DNA of 51,271 nucleotides from CAZABG01 sp964483465 (GTDB lineage: Bacteria > Chlamydiota > Chlamydiia > Chlamydiales > Parachlamydiaceae). The stretch is taken from NCBI GenBank assembly GCA_964483465.1, contig CAZABG010000007.1, positions 1 through 51,271 of the forward strand, read 5' to 3'. Below the pieces are notes generated by a model. It was not told the DNA's origin. It worked only from the letters and a program-made list of their open reading frames with translations, and searched no databases. Made by a program: the position numbers and the translations under genes. Numbering within the stretch: the first letter of the stretch is position 1; every line of letters begins with the position of its first letter. This document shows, piece by piece, positions 22,727 to 30,711 of this stretch.

Positions 22727-25141
22727 ATGTATTATCTAATCTTATTTTTATCATTCTTATCACTTCAGGCGGAAATTGAGCCTGTCTCCGTTCTCAAGCA
22801 AAAGCAGCCTTATTGGCATAACAAAGTTATAGAGAAAGGCGAAGGCGGTAAACAAACTGTTCTTCTTTTTGATGGCGATGAGCCTGTGAAAGAGCTTTCA
22901 TTTGACATTGAAGGGCGGTTAAAAAACGAAACCGATGTCAAACGCGTTAACGGTATTGTTTTAGCTCATGGTCCAAGCGTCCTTTACAGCGAGAGCTCGA
23001 AGATTGAGAGCATGGCTCTTTATTATGAAGGCAAACTTCATGGTGAAATGAGCTCTTTTTATCCAAATGGTTTGATTGAACATACCGTCTACTATGTAAT
23101 GGGTAGAAAATCGGGTGAAGAAAAAGGGTATTACGATAATGGAAAAATTGCCTTTAAGAGGCACTATAAAGACGGCCTCCCTTCAGGTGAATGGGAGACC
23201 TATTTTGAAAAAGGCGGACGTCAAAGTTTAAAAAGTTTTGAAAAGGGAATTCTTCAGGGGCTTAAAGAAGAATGGAATGATAAGGGCGAGCTTGTCGAAT
23301 CGATTTATTATCTTAATGGACTTCCTCATTCGCAAAAAAAAGTAAAAGCTCTCTCTCGATATTATGAAGGAGGAAGAGTTCGAGAAACGCAAGAATTTCT
23401 TTTCGGCCTTCCTCATGGGGATTGGATTCAATATTATCCGGATGGCGCAGTTAGTTTTGAGGCCTACTATGTGATGGGCGAGATGAAAGGATTGAAAAAA
23501 AGCTACTACCCATCGGGAAAGTTAAAGTCGAAAGTCGATGAGACAGGCTTAAGAGTCGACTTTGATGAAAACGGGACCGTTGTCCTAAAGGAAGACAGGC
23601 AATCCGGTGAAATATATAGTGAAAAAGGGCAAAAGATTGCTGAATACGGCTTAAAGAACGGATCGTTAAACGGTCCTTATAAAGAATGGTATGCGAACGG
23701 CAATTTAAAACGCGCTTATAATTATGCTGACGGTTTATTTGAAGGTCCCCAGATTGATTTTTTTGATAACGGGCAAGTCAGAACAAAAGCAAATTACGTC
23801 GATCATCTAAAATCGGGCGTTTATGAAGAATTTTTCGATAATGGAAAGCCCTATCTTAAATACGCCTTTACCCAAGGAAAGCCCACAGGCGTTTTCTACG
23901 AATGGGATAAAAACGGATCTCTTATAAAAACGGGCCAATATGAAAACGGCATCGAAACAGGCGTCTTCAAAGAATCTCATTCTTCGGGAAAACCCTATCT
24001 AAATATTTCTTTCAAAGAGGGTAAAAAGAACGGTCCTTATCAAGAATGGAATGAAGCAGGCGTTCTTGTTTTTGACGGCCGCTTTCTTGATGATGAGCCT
24101 CATCTAGAACTTAAAGAGTGGTATGACAACGGAACCTTGCAGCATACCGCCAGGTATCTAAAAGGGAAAAAAGAAGGCGAAGAGAAAAAGTACTATCCAT
24201 CAGGAAAACTCTTTTCTCAAGCATTTTATAAAGAGGGATTAATTGACGGAGAGTTTATCTCTTATTTTGAAAATGGAGAGATAAAAGAAAAGGGGACATT
24301 TTTAAATGGCGAACCCGATGGGGAGCATCTTTCCTTTTACGAAAATAAAATACCCGCTAAGCGTATGCACTTTAATCAGGGGCTTTTAGACGGAGAGCAG
24401 CTTAGATTTTTTCCGACTGGAAAAAAACAAGTGGTGATGAATTATAAAGCAGGCAAGCTCCATGGCAAAAGAAGCTTATTTGATGAAGAAGGAGAGCCTC
24501 TTGAAGAAGCAACTTACGTAGATGGCAATCTGGATGGTCTTTTCTATTTAAAGAAAAATACGGGCGAAGAGCTTGTTTATCACTATAAAGACAATAAACT
24601 TCATGGAATTGCCCAAGTCTTTTATCCCGTACATGAAATGTTTGGAAAAGTTAAATCTTTTGAAGCGGCTTATGTAGAGGGTTTAATCGACGGCGAGGTA
24701 TCGGAATATAACGAGGCGGGAACAAAAATCTCTTCCACCCTTTATAGTAAAGGGAAAAAAGAGGGGCTTGCGACCGTTTATTCAAATGAAGGAAAAGTTC
24801 TAGTAACAGCTAGCTTTAAAGATGATTGTCAAAATGGCAAGGCATGCGAATATTATCCTACCGGACAAATCAAAAAGACCGTCTTTTTCCTCAATGACAA
24901 TCCTGAGGGAGAAGAAAAAAGCTATTATGAAGATGGAGTGCAAAAATCTTTAAAAACGTTTAAAAGCGGCATGCTGGATGGCCCCTTTAAAGAGTGGAAT
25001 GAAGATGGAGTGCTTGTCTTTTCCGCAGAATATAAAGACGGCAAGAAACATGGCAAGTGGTTAAAATACAATCCGGATGGTAGTTTAAGGGTTGAAATGG
25101 AATTTGAAAATAATAAGCAGATAAAAAAGGTTCGCGCATGA
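22727..25141 (+). CDS. Large secreted MORN-repeat (YwqK-type) protein
   Basis: 804 residues from the ATG at 22727, which opens with a signal peptide (MYYLILFLSFLSLQAEI). A longer start at 22688 would add residues that are not signal-like. Almost the whole mature part consists of MORN_2-type repeats of about 20-24 residues (YYENGxLxxxxxYxxGxxxG), more than twenty of them, for example YYDNGKIAFKRHYKDG and WYANGNLKRAYNYADG. Such repeats form long beta solenoids. Database names of the type YwqK antitoxin do not fit a secreted protein of this size. It may act at the outer surface or periplasm. Its stop overlaps the next start (ATGA). Confidence 0.85.
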   Translation: MYYLILFLSFLSLQAEIEPVSVLKQKQPYWHNKVIEKGEGGKQTVLLFDGDEPVKELSFDIEGRLKNETDVKRVNGIVLAHGPSVLYSESSKIESMALYYEGKLHGEMSSFYPNGLIEHTVYYVMGRKSGEEKGYYDNGKIAFKRHYKDGLPSGEWETYFEKGGRQSLKSFEKGILQGLKEEWNDKGELVESIYYLNGLPHSQKKVKALSRYYEGGRVRETQEFLFGLPHGDWIQYYPDGAVSFEAYYVMGEMKGLKKSYYPSGKLKSKVDETGLRVDFDENGTVVLKEDRQSGEIYSEKGQKIAEYGLKNGSLNGPYKEWYANGNLKRAYNYADGLFEGPQIDFFDNGQVRTKANYVDHLKSGVYEEFFDNGKPYLKYAFTQGKPTGVFYEWDKNGSLIKTGQYENGIETGVFKESHSSGKPYLNISFKEGKKNGPYQEWNEAGVLVFDGRFLDDEPHLELKEWYDNGTLQHTARYLKGKKEGEEKKYYPSGKLFSQAFYKEGLIDGEFISYFENGEIKEKGTFLNGEPDGEHLSFYENKIPAKRMHFNQGLLDGEQLRFFPTGKKQVVMNYKAGKLHGKRSLFDEEGEPLEEATYVDGNLDGLFYLKKNTGEELVYHYKDNKLHGIAQVFYPVHEMFGKVKSFEAAYVEGLIDGEVSEYNEAGTKISSTLYSKGKKEGLATVYSNEGKVLVTASFKDDCQNGKACEYYPTGQIKKTVFFLNDNPEGEEKSYYEDGVQKSLKTFKSGMLDGPFKEWNEDGVLVFSAEYKDGKKHGKWLKYNPDGSLRVEMEFENNKQIKKVRA

Positions 25142-25413
25142 AAGTCTGCTACAAATGCGGAGCGGGCCTCCCTGAATTTGAATGGGGAAAAATAGGGTTT
25201 AGAGCTACTTGCGAAGTCTGCCATGCCGATTTGCACGTCTGCAAAAACTGTGTCTTTTATCAGGTCGGCAAGCCCAATGACTGTCTCGTTCCTGGAACGG
25301 AATATGTAGCCGATAGGGAGAAAGCCAATCTCTGCGAAAGTTTTAAACTGCTTGGGAAAAAGGAAAGCGGCGGATCGTCTAAAGACGATATCGAAAAAAA
25401 GCTATTTGGGTAA
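25138..25413 (+). CDS. Small zinc-ribbon protein
   Basis: 91 residues with CYKCG (4-8), CEVC (30-33) and CKNC (40-43), then one more Cys in NDCLVPG and one in NLCESF. The first pairs form a likely zinc ribbon. Lys/Glu-rich tail. It is coupled to the MORN gene by a 4-base overlap and convergent with the RhoGEF-like gene with a 12-base overlap. Similar small zinc-ribbon proteins occur in many bacteria without a known role. Confidence 0.78.
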   Translation: MKVCYKCGAGLPEFEWGKIGFRATCEVCHADLHVCKNCVFYQVGKPNDCLVPGTEYVADREKANLCESFKLLGKKESGGSSKDDIEKKLFG

Positions 25414-26445
25414 TTCTCTATTCCACCTTGCGACGTTTCCTTTAATTTCCGTATTTAAGTCGTTCGCAAGAGCCTTAAAGGCGGGGTCGCTATGCTTTTT
25501 CTCGAGATCTGCAACAAGAAGCACATAGCGCGGACCTCTTTGAACGGGAGCGATAATATTTTGATTTAGCATGACTTTATTTTCTGCATCCTTACTTTTG
25601 TCAATTATCGCCTTATTCTTTTCCATGTTGAAAACGACCTTATCCATCGCTTTCCCATAAGAAGAGTCTTTATTGAGAGTTATATGCTCTTTTAAGAGCA
25701 GTAGTTTTTCAGCATCCGAAATGGAGCTATTTCCGATATTTTCTAGCGCTTTGATATTCTTTGAAAGTTCCATCTCTAAGGATTTGTATTCTTCTTTCAT
25801 CCGGGCAAGTTCATTCTTTGGAACTTTGGGATCGTTTTCTAGTTTTTCAAGACCGCTTAGAATGTTCTTAATGTTGTTATGGAACGATTTTTCGGTAGAT
25901 AGCGTCTCTTTCATAATGTTATCGACTTTGCTTTCGTTTTGAATGCCATTTTTCAAAGCTTCTACCATATCATTTCTATAAGCCATTTTTACGTTCGGAG
26001 GTAATTTGTCATAGGCGCTGCTAAATTCCTTTAAAGCGATGGCCTTATCTTCCTTCGATGCATTTGGATTATTCATAACGTCATTGAATTTGGCATTCTT
26101 ATCGATGAAGGAGTAAAAAACATTTTGCGACTTTCTTGTTTCGGCCCTTGAGGCTCTTGTATCGATTTCGACTTTGGTTTTTTGTTCGGTGTTTTTTTGA
26201 CCGATCGTATCTGTCGCTTTATCTTTTGCTAACCCTACCTTGTTTGTAACCGATTTGAAAAATCCGATAGTTGCGCGTCCGGCGGCGGTTACCGTATTTG
26301 TTGCCGTTTCAGCCGCTCGATACATTTTTTCGGCGCCTACCGCCATGCTTTTGCGATCGATCTCTTTTTGTTTGGGCGCACTAGTCTGTTGAGTCTGAGT
26401 AGTTTGAGTAGTTTGAATGGTTGATGCTCGAACAGAATCGGTCAT
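25402..26445 (-). CDS. RhoGEF (Dbl homology)-like protein, candidate type III effector
   Basis: 347 residues. The N terminus (1-30) is rich in Thr, Gln and Ser, as in type III secretion signals. The C-terminal half (about 174-347) is helical and follows the Dbl homology order: CR1-like VDNIMKETLSTEKSF (174-188, Glu185 at the GTPase-contact position), a long middle, and a CR3-like IIAPVQRGPRYVLLVADLEK (297-316), which fits the eukaryotic pattern L..PVQR..RY.LLL..L. A last helix (319-345) has DPAFKALANDLNTEI and ends in WNREL. No PH domain follows. Predicted to exchange nucleotide on host Rho-family GTPases. AAAGGTG lies 5 bases before the ATG. Confidence 0.72.
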   Translation of the reverse strand: MTDSVRASTIQTTQTTQTQQTSAPKQKEIDRKSMAVGAEKMYRAAETATNTVTAAGRATIGFFKSVTNKVGLAKDKATDTIGQKNTEQKTKVEIDTRASRAETRKSQNVFYSFIDKNAKFNDVMNNPNASKEDKAIALKEFSSAYDKLPPNVKMAYRNDMVEALKNGIQNESKVDNIMKETLSTEKSFHNNIKNILSGLEKLENDPKVPKNELARMKEEYKSLEMELSKNIKALENIGNSSISDAEKLLLLKEHITLNKDSSYGKAMDKVVFNMEKNKAIIDKSKDAENKVMLNQNIIAPVQRGPRYVLLVADLEKKHSDPAFKALANDLNTEIKGNVARWNRELPK

Positions 26446-26483
26446 TATTTCACCTTTATTTGATGAAAAGGTTTATAAATTAA

Positions 26484-26502
26484 ATTATAGAGGTGCATCC
26501 TC
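26484..26502 (-). promoter_or_regulatory. Minus-strand -10 box with adjoining dyad upstream of the RhoGEF-like gene
   Basis: TATAAT (26489 to 26484) lies about 38 bases before the ATG. Directly upstream, in the spacer, is the dyad GAGG-TGCAT-CCTC (26490-26502; extended AGAGG/CCTCT). A repressor site in the -10/-35 spacer is possible. The -35 hexamer is weak. Confidence 0.3.
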
Positions 26503-26528
26503 TTTTAATTGTAACTAAGGTGGCGCAT

Positions 26529-27098
26529 ATGAATAATTATAACAAATACGTGGCCTATTCATTAGGCTTATTATCTATTGTGGGAGTGAGCAATTTACGT
26601 GCCGGTGACGCGTCGATGATCCAATCAGATCAACCAAAAGTGGAAAATGCAGTGCAAGCTCCTGATTCTATGATGGTTCCAAAGAGTCCATCTAGTGAAA
26701 GTGTGGCTGATGTTTCAAAACAAAACCTGGAATTATCAACCTTTATTAAGGCTTTAAATGCAGCCGATCTATCAAATGAGCTTGCTTCGCATAAAGAAGT
26801 AACGATTTTCGCTCCTTCCAATAGTGCATTTGAAAAACTGCCGCGAGGGACTGTCGAAGAGCTTTTAAAGCCTGAAAATAAAGATAAGCTTAAAGCTCTG
26901 CTTTTATTTCATATCATACCCGGAAAATACATGGCGGCAGATGCGAAATCAGGGACAGTTAAAACGTTGAATGGCAAATCGGTTGAAATCGTTGTTAAAG
27001 ACGGCAAAATTACCGTTAACGGCGCAAATGTAGTTTCAGGCGATATTGTAGGTCAGAACGGTGTTATCCACATTATTGACCAGGTCATTCAACCTTGA
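26529..27098 (+). CDS. Secreted fasciclin (FAS1)-domain protein
   Basis: 189 residues from the ATG at 26529. It has a signal peptide (about 1-27), a low-complexity linker, and one FAS1 domain (about 60-189) with LSTFIKALNAADL, VTIFAPSNSAFEKLP, LLLFHIIPGKY and GVIHIIDQVIQP, the H1 and H2 boxes of the family. FAS1 proteins mediate adhesion or bind small molecules; the role here is open. AAGGTGG (26516-26522) is 6 bases before this ATG, which decides against the upstream frame start at 26493. Convergent with coaD, 10-base overlap. Confidence 0.9.
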   Translation: MNNYNKYVAYSLGLLSIVGVSNLRAGDASMIQSDQPKVENAVQAPDSMMVPKSPSSESVADVSKQNLELSTFIKALNAADLSNELASHKEVTIFAPSNSAFEKLPRGTVEELLKPENKDKLKALLLFHIIPGKYMAADAKSGTVKTLNGKSVEIVVKDGKITVNGANVVSGDIVGQNGVIHIIDQVIQP

Positions 27099-27571
27099 AG
27101 GGCTTTGATAACAAGCTTAGGCAGAAAGGGAGTTAATTTCCCTTTCTGCTTAATAATTTCCCTAATAAATCTTCCCTCTATAGCTGGATGTGATGAGCAC
27201 AAAATCAAAGTATCAATTCCTGTTTGATCTCGATTTAAGGCCGCCATAGTCTCTTCAAACTCAAAATCAGAACCATTGCGAGCCCCGCGGATTATCCAAT
27301 CAAAGTTGTTCTTTTTAAGATATTCTGCGCTAAGTCCTTTGATGATGATGACTTCAAGTCCTGTCAACTCTTCTAAAAGCTTCTTTCTTGTGGCTATAGG
27401 CAGGAAGGCTTTCTTTTCTGGGTTTTCTCCTATGCCGATAACTAATTGAAAGGGCAGTTTTTTAGCTCTTTCAATTATATCCAGATGGCCAAGCGTTGGA
27501 GGATCAAAGCTGCCTGTCAGGCATGCTTTTGCTATATTCGTAGAGCCATGTCGAGCCATAGATCCTCTCAT
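27089..27571 (-). CDS. coaD: Phosphopantetheine adenylyltransferase
   Basis: 160 residues, family length. The nucleotidyltransferase motif is TGSFDPPTLGHLDII (19-33, with the TLGH His), followed by IIRGARNGSDFEFE and a C-terminal GRFIREI stretch. It makes dephospho-CoA from phosphopantetheine and ATP. It overlaps rsmD by 68 bases; an alternative start at Met5 (27559) would still overlap. The rsmD-coaD pairing is common in bacteria. Confidence 0.93.
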   Translation of the reverse strand: MRGSMARHGSTNIAKACLTGSFDPPTLGHLDIIERAKKLPFQLVIGIGENPEKKAFLPIATRKKLLEELTGLEVIIIKGLSAEYLKKNNFDWIIRGARNGSDFEFEETMAALNRDQTGIDTLILCSSHPAIEGRFIREIIKQKGKLTPFLPKLVIKALQG

Positions 27572-28094
27572 CCGTCTTTGTTAAAGTTTTTAACTCTTTA
27601 TTTAGCTCAAATGGGCCACCTTCTTCAATAAGGAGAATGCCATTTGGGGCGATTAAATCGCTTTCATCGAAGAATTCAATCAACTGCTCTATAAACAGCT
27701 TATGAGGTTTTTTAAGTCCTTTAGTCAATTGATAGGGAGGATCTGCATAAATAAATTCAAACGGATTGCCTTTTAATTTGGGCAGAGCCGTGAAGAAATC
27801 GGCTTGAATCACTTGTGTCTCATTATTCACTCCGAGGCTTTGAATATTGGCTTTTAAAGCATCAATCGCAAAACGGTTGCTATCTATAAAGACAGCCTTT
27901 TTAGCGCCTCGGCTTAGGGCCTCTAAGCCTACCGCTCCAGATCCTGCAAAGAGATCGAGGACGTTCGCGTCAATGATGGTGTTTTGGTGGCGGTTAAATA
28001 AAGCTCCCCGCAATTTCGATGAGGTTGGCCTTGTTTCCACGCCCTTAGGGGACTTTAAAACGCGTCCTTTGAATTTACCCGCGATAATCTGCAT
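27504..28094 (-). CDS. rsmD: 16S rRNA m2G966 methyltransferase
   Basis: 196 residues. The MQIIAGKFKGRVL start with TRPTSSKLRGALFN, the SAM motif LDLFAGSGAVGLEALSRGA and the catalytic ADPPY are those of RsmD. It methylates G966 of 16S rRNA in the 30S subunit. The promoter lies directly upstream and its -10 ends 8 bases before the ATG, so the mRNA may be nearly leaderless. Followed by coaD in an overlapping frame. Confidence 0.93.
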   Translation of the reverse strand: MQIIAGKFKGRVLKSPKGVETRPTSSKLRGALFNRHQNTIIDANVLDLFAGSGAVGLEALSRGAKKAVFIDSNRFAIDALKANIQSLGVNNETQVIQADFFTALPKLKGNPFEFIYADPPYQLTKGLKKPHKLFIEQLIEFFDESDLIAPNGILLIEEGGPFELNKELKTLTKTDERIYGSTWLYEYSKSMPDRQL

Positions 28095-28102
28095 AAGACC
28101 CT

Positions 28103-28131
28103 ATTATGACAGCGAGAGCCGAGAGAAGCAA
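28103..28131 (-). promoter_or_regulatory. Promoter of rsmD-coaD
   Basis: Minus strand TTGCTT (28131 to 28126), 17 bases, CATAAT (28108 to 28103). The -10 ends 8 bases before the ATG at 28094, so transcription would start one or two bases before it. Confidence 0.5.
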
Positions 28132-28160
28132 CATGAGAAGAGCGGAAGGCTTATGTGTCT

Positions 28161-28209
28161 TAAAAATTTAACAGGATTTCCGAAGCTTAGATTAGGAGAT
28201 CCTGTTAAA
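28161..28209 (-). terminator. Terminator of the zinc-ribbon repeat protein gene
   Basis: Perfect 11-base inverted repeat, TTTAACAGGAT (28167-28177) / ATCCTGTTAAA (28199-28209), loop of 21 bases. On the minus strand the stem is followed by TTTTTAAG, as in intrinsic terminators. It lies between the stop of the gene ending at 28230 and the rsmD promoter. Confidence 0.65.
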
Positions 28210-28229
28210 AAGTTTGTTGTATAGAATTC

Positions 28230-29774
28230 TTATTCGATAGTGAAGCTGGAGCTGATTTCAGCTCCGTTGCTGCCTTGAGCGATGATTTTATAATCTCCTG
28301 GAGGCCATCCCGATTCGGGACCTGTAAAGTAAAAGAAGGAAATATAAGAAATGGCGTCAGTATCTGACACATGGTCAACCGGCGCTGATTTGAGTTTCAG
28401 CTTCTCGTTAACAAGCATGACGGTAATTTTATCCCCTTTACGCACATTTTCTACAAAAACATTAACGTAGATATCGCGAGGAGGGCTTGTTAGATGATCG
28501 GTGGGGTCGATTATTTCATTATTGTCATTTTTCTTTGTGCCCACTTCTATCGACTTGAAAGAAAGAGAATCCTTTTCAGGCATTTTAAATATTAGAACCT
28601 GTTCAATTTTCCAGGTGTCTTCTGAAGGAACTAGGTCGAATTGCGCCGTTCTTGCGTCATTAGAACCATCTTTAAGAACGGCGATTACAGTACCCACTTT
28701 CCCTTTTAGGGAGGTCTTCTTAAACTCGAGCGATTCATTGTGGATGAAGGAGTTATATCCTTTTATAGTATTGGTGAAGACCTCTAAAGAAGTTGCGCTC
28801 TTGAAATTTTCAGTGGTAAGCCCTTCATAGGCTTTTTCAATTTCGCCTTTTTTAATCAAATCAACGAAATTAGTAACCTGATCGGAAAGGTGCGAAGGAT
28901 CGACTGCCGCGGTTTTTTCATCGATAGGTTCAACATCATCAGGAAGAAGCTCGATTCCTCGAACTTTCCATTTGTTGCCTTCTTTTGCTAAAGTGTAGTC
29001 GAGGATATTGCGGTTGCCCTGATCATCGCTAATCCAGAATTTAATTTTCTTAACGCCTTTCGTGTCGCTAAAAGCGCCATGCTTTTTTGAACTGAAGTCT
29101 TTTAGGATAGGATGAGATTGAACAAATTCCTTAAACGCTTTTAATGAAGTCGCTTTTTTAAAATCTTTAGTAACATAATCGTTATAAGCGGCATCAATTT
29201 TGTCAGCCTTTATGGCGTCTAGTTGATTTTCAATGGTTTCTATCGGATTATTTGCAGGATCTGCCGAAGGTTCTTCTATTGGTTTTGGAGCCTCAGCTAG
29301 TTTAAAGAAAACAATTTTCCATTCATCATCTTCTTTAACAAGCCCGTAGTCCATCTTGAAAGTCTGATTATCGTCGCTATCAAGGGTCGCTTTGATGGAT
29401 TCTTGATCGTCGCTTTCTTCTTTTTCGTCGATAGAGATGCTGTTAACCTGTGACAATAGAGGGAAAGATTTAACTACTTCTTTAAATTTTTCAAGAGAGG
29501 TCGATTTTTGAAAATCTTTTGATGTGTACTGATAGTACGCCTCTGTGAGTTTTCCTGTTTTTAGAGCGTTCAATTGATTTTTGATTGTTTCTTCGGAGTC
29601 GGATTTTTTGAATTGAACGACAAGCGCAATCAGAGCTCCAAGAATTAATAGGCCAAATAAGGCTTTTAGCCAACCAGGAAACCTTTTTGCAGGCTCTTCG
29701 CTTAGCCGGTTGCCGCATGCAGGGCAAAATAGATGATGCCCTTCTACCTTGGATCCGCAGTGTTTGCAGTACAT
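28230..29774 (-). CDS. Zinc-ribbon membrane protein with three tandem DUF4878-like repeats
   Basis: 514 residues: an N-terminal zinc ribbon (CKHCG at 3-7, CPACG at 17-21), a membrane helix (about 35-53), and three repeats of about 100 residues starting near 58, 180 and 300. Each repeat opens with NQL(D/N)A(I/L)K and AYxxYxxKDFxKxTSLxxFKE. The fold would be the NTF2-like one of DUF4864/DUF4878 proteins. A last beta domain (about 410-514) has PPRDIYVNVF and SGWPPGDYKI. The repeats face the periplasm. Role unknown. TATAAT (29791 to 29786) lies 11 bases before the start. Confidence 0.78.
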   Translation of the reverse strand: MYCKHCGSKVEGHHLFCPACGNRLSEEPAKRFPGWLKALFGLLILGALIALVVQFKKSDSEETIKNQLNALKTGKLTEAYYQYTSKDFQKSTSLEKFKEVVKSFPLLSQVNSISIDEKEESDDQESIKATLDSDDNQTFKMDYGLVKEDDEWKIVFFKLAEAPKPIEEPSADPANNPIETIENQLDAIKADKIDAAYNDYVTKDFKKATSLKAFKEFVQSHPILKDFSSKKHGAFSDTKGVKKIKFWISDDQGNRNILDYTLAKEGNKWKVRGIELLPDDVEPIDEKTAAVDPSHLSDQVTNFVDLIKKGEIEKAYEGLTTENFKSATSLEVFTNTIKGYNSFIHNESLEFKKTSLKGKVGTVIAVLKDGSNDARTAQFDLVPSEDTWKIEQVLIFKMPEKDSLSFKSIEVGTKKNDNNEIIDPTDHLTSPPRDIYVNVFVENVRKGDKITVMLVNEKLKLKSAPVDHVSDTDAISYISFFYFTGPESGWPPGDYKIIAQGSNGAEISSSFTIE

Positions 29775-29797
29775 AAGGTCACATTATTATATCATTA

Positions 29798-30682
29798 TTA
29801 AAATTGAAATGATTTTAGAAGCTCATCACTTTGTTTTAGGTCTATCGACTTTAAGGTTTCATAAGTCTTAAATCCTAAAGCGCTTCTGCCAGAGTTAAAG
29901 TAGAGCTGCCCAACTCTTAGCATAGGTTCCGATTTTTTAGGGTCGAGTTTAAGCCATTTTTCAAGAACGGCGATTTCCCCCTCTACGTCATTCAATTCTT
30001 TATAGATAAAAGCAAGACGCTCCAAGGGATAGGTGTCCTGAGGATTGAGGTCGCTTAAAATTTTTAATGATTCCGCGCTCTTCAGCAAGCTTTCCTTTTC
30101 ATCTTTCTTCTTTCCGAGGCTTTTATAGAATGTGGCAAGAGAAAGATAAGCAGAAGATAGGTCTGAGTGTTTTTCAGAGAAGGCAGGGTTTAGTTTAAGA
30201 GACTCTATTCTATTTTGAATGGCCCTTTTTAAAAGGCCCTCTTTTAATGTTTGAGGGCCAATATCTAAATACTTTAGGAAGTAATCCTCAAGAATATTGG
30301 GAAGAAAAGGTAAATTTATTGTCGCTTTAATAGGAAGAATGTCCGCGAATTCAAGAAAGGCATTCGCTACTTCACCCTTCTTAATATCAAGGCTTGCATT
30401 TGGAGATTTTTCTAAAACTACCTGGCTTCCATATCGATCAATCAAGTGTTTGATTTCTTCAAGAAAGGCGGTCTCGCGATAAGATTTGATGCTTAGATAG
30501 CCGAATAAAGTGACCATCAAGGCTGCAAGCGTAAGCGCTACGATCCCCGACCTTGCAAGAAATGGAAGTAAGAGAACAAGCAGGGCAAATTCAAGCAAAA
30601 AAGCCCCTAAAAACATAAGGTGAAAGGAATAGTACTTGTTCAGCTTCTCAGAAAATTCACTTAAAATATGTTTGTAGTCCAT
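29798..30682 (-). CDS. Membrane-anchored TPR-like protein
   Basis: 294 residues with two membrane helices near the N terminus (about 22-45 and 48-66) and a soluble part with TPR-like helix pairs in the C-terminal half (about 178-290: SAYLSLATFYKSLGKKKDE, LERLAFIYKELNDVEGE, LRVGQLYFNSGRSALG). It starts 29 bases after the DMT transporter stop and ends 23 bases before the zinc-ribbon gene. Family not recognised beyond the repeats. Confidence 0.75.
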   Translation of the reverse strand: MDYKHILSEFSEKLNKYYSFHLMFLGAFLLEFALLVLLLPFLARSGIVALTLAALMVTLFGYLSIKSYRETAFLEEIKHLIDRYGSQVVLEKSPNASLDIKKGEVANAFLEFADILPIKATINLPFLPNILEDYFLKYLDIGPQTLKEGLLKRAIQNRIESLKLNPAFSEKHSDLSSAYLSLATFYKSLGKKKDEKESLLKSAESLKILSDLNPQDTYPLERLAFIYKELNDVEGEIAVLEKWLKLDPKKSEPMLRVGQLYFNSGRSALGFKTYETLKSIDLKQSDELLKSFQF

Positions 30683-30711
30683 GGAGATATAGGTTGTTAT
30701 ATCAAGACGAG

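Noticed and set aside
22727..25141. Toxin-antitoxin label for the MORN protein (YwqK antitoxin)
   Set aside because: A secreted 804-residue solenoid without a toxin neighbour does not fit an antitoxin.
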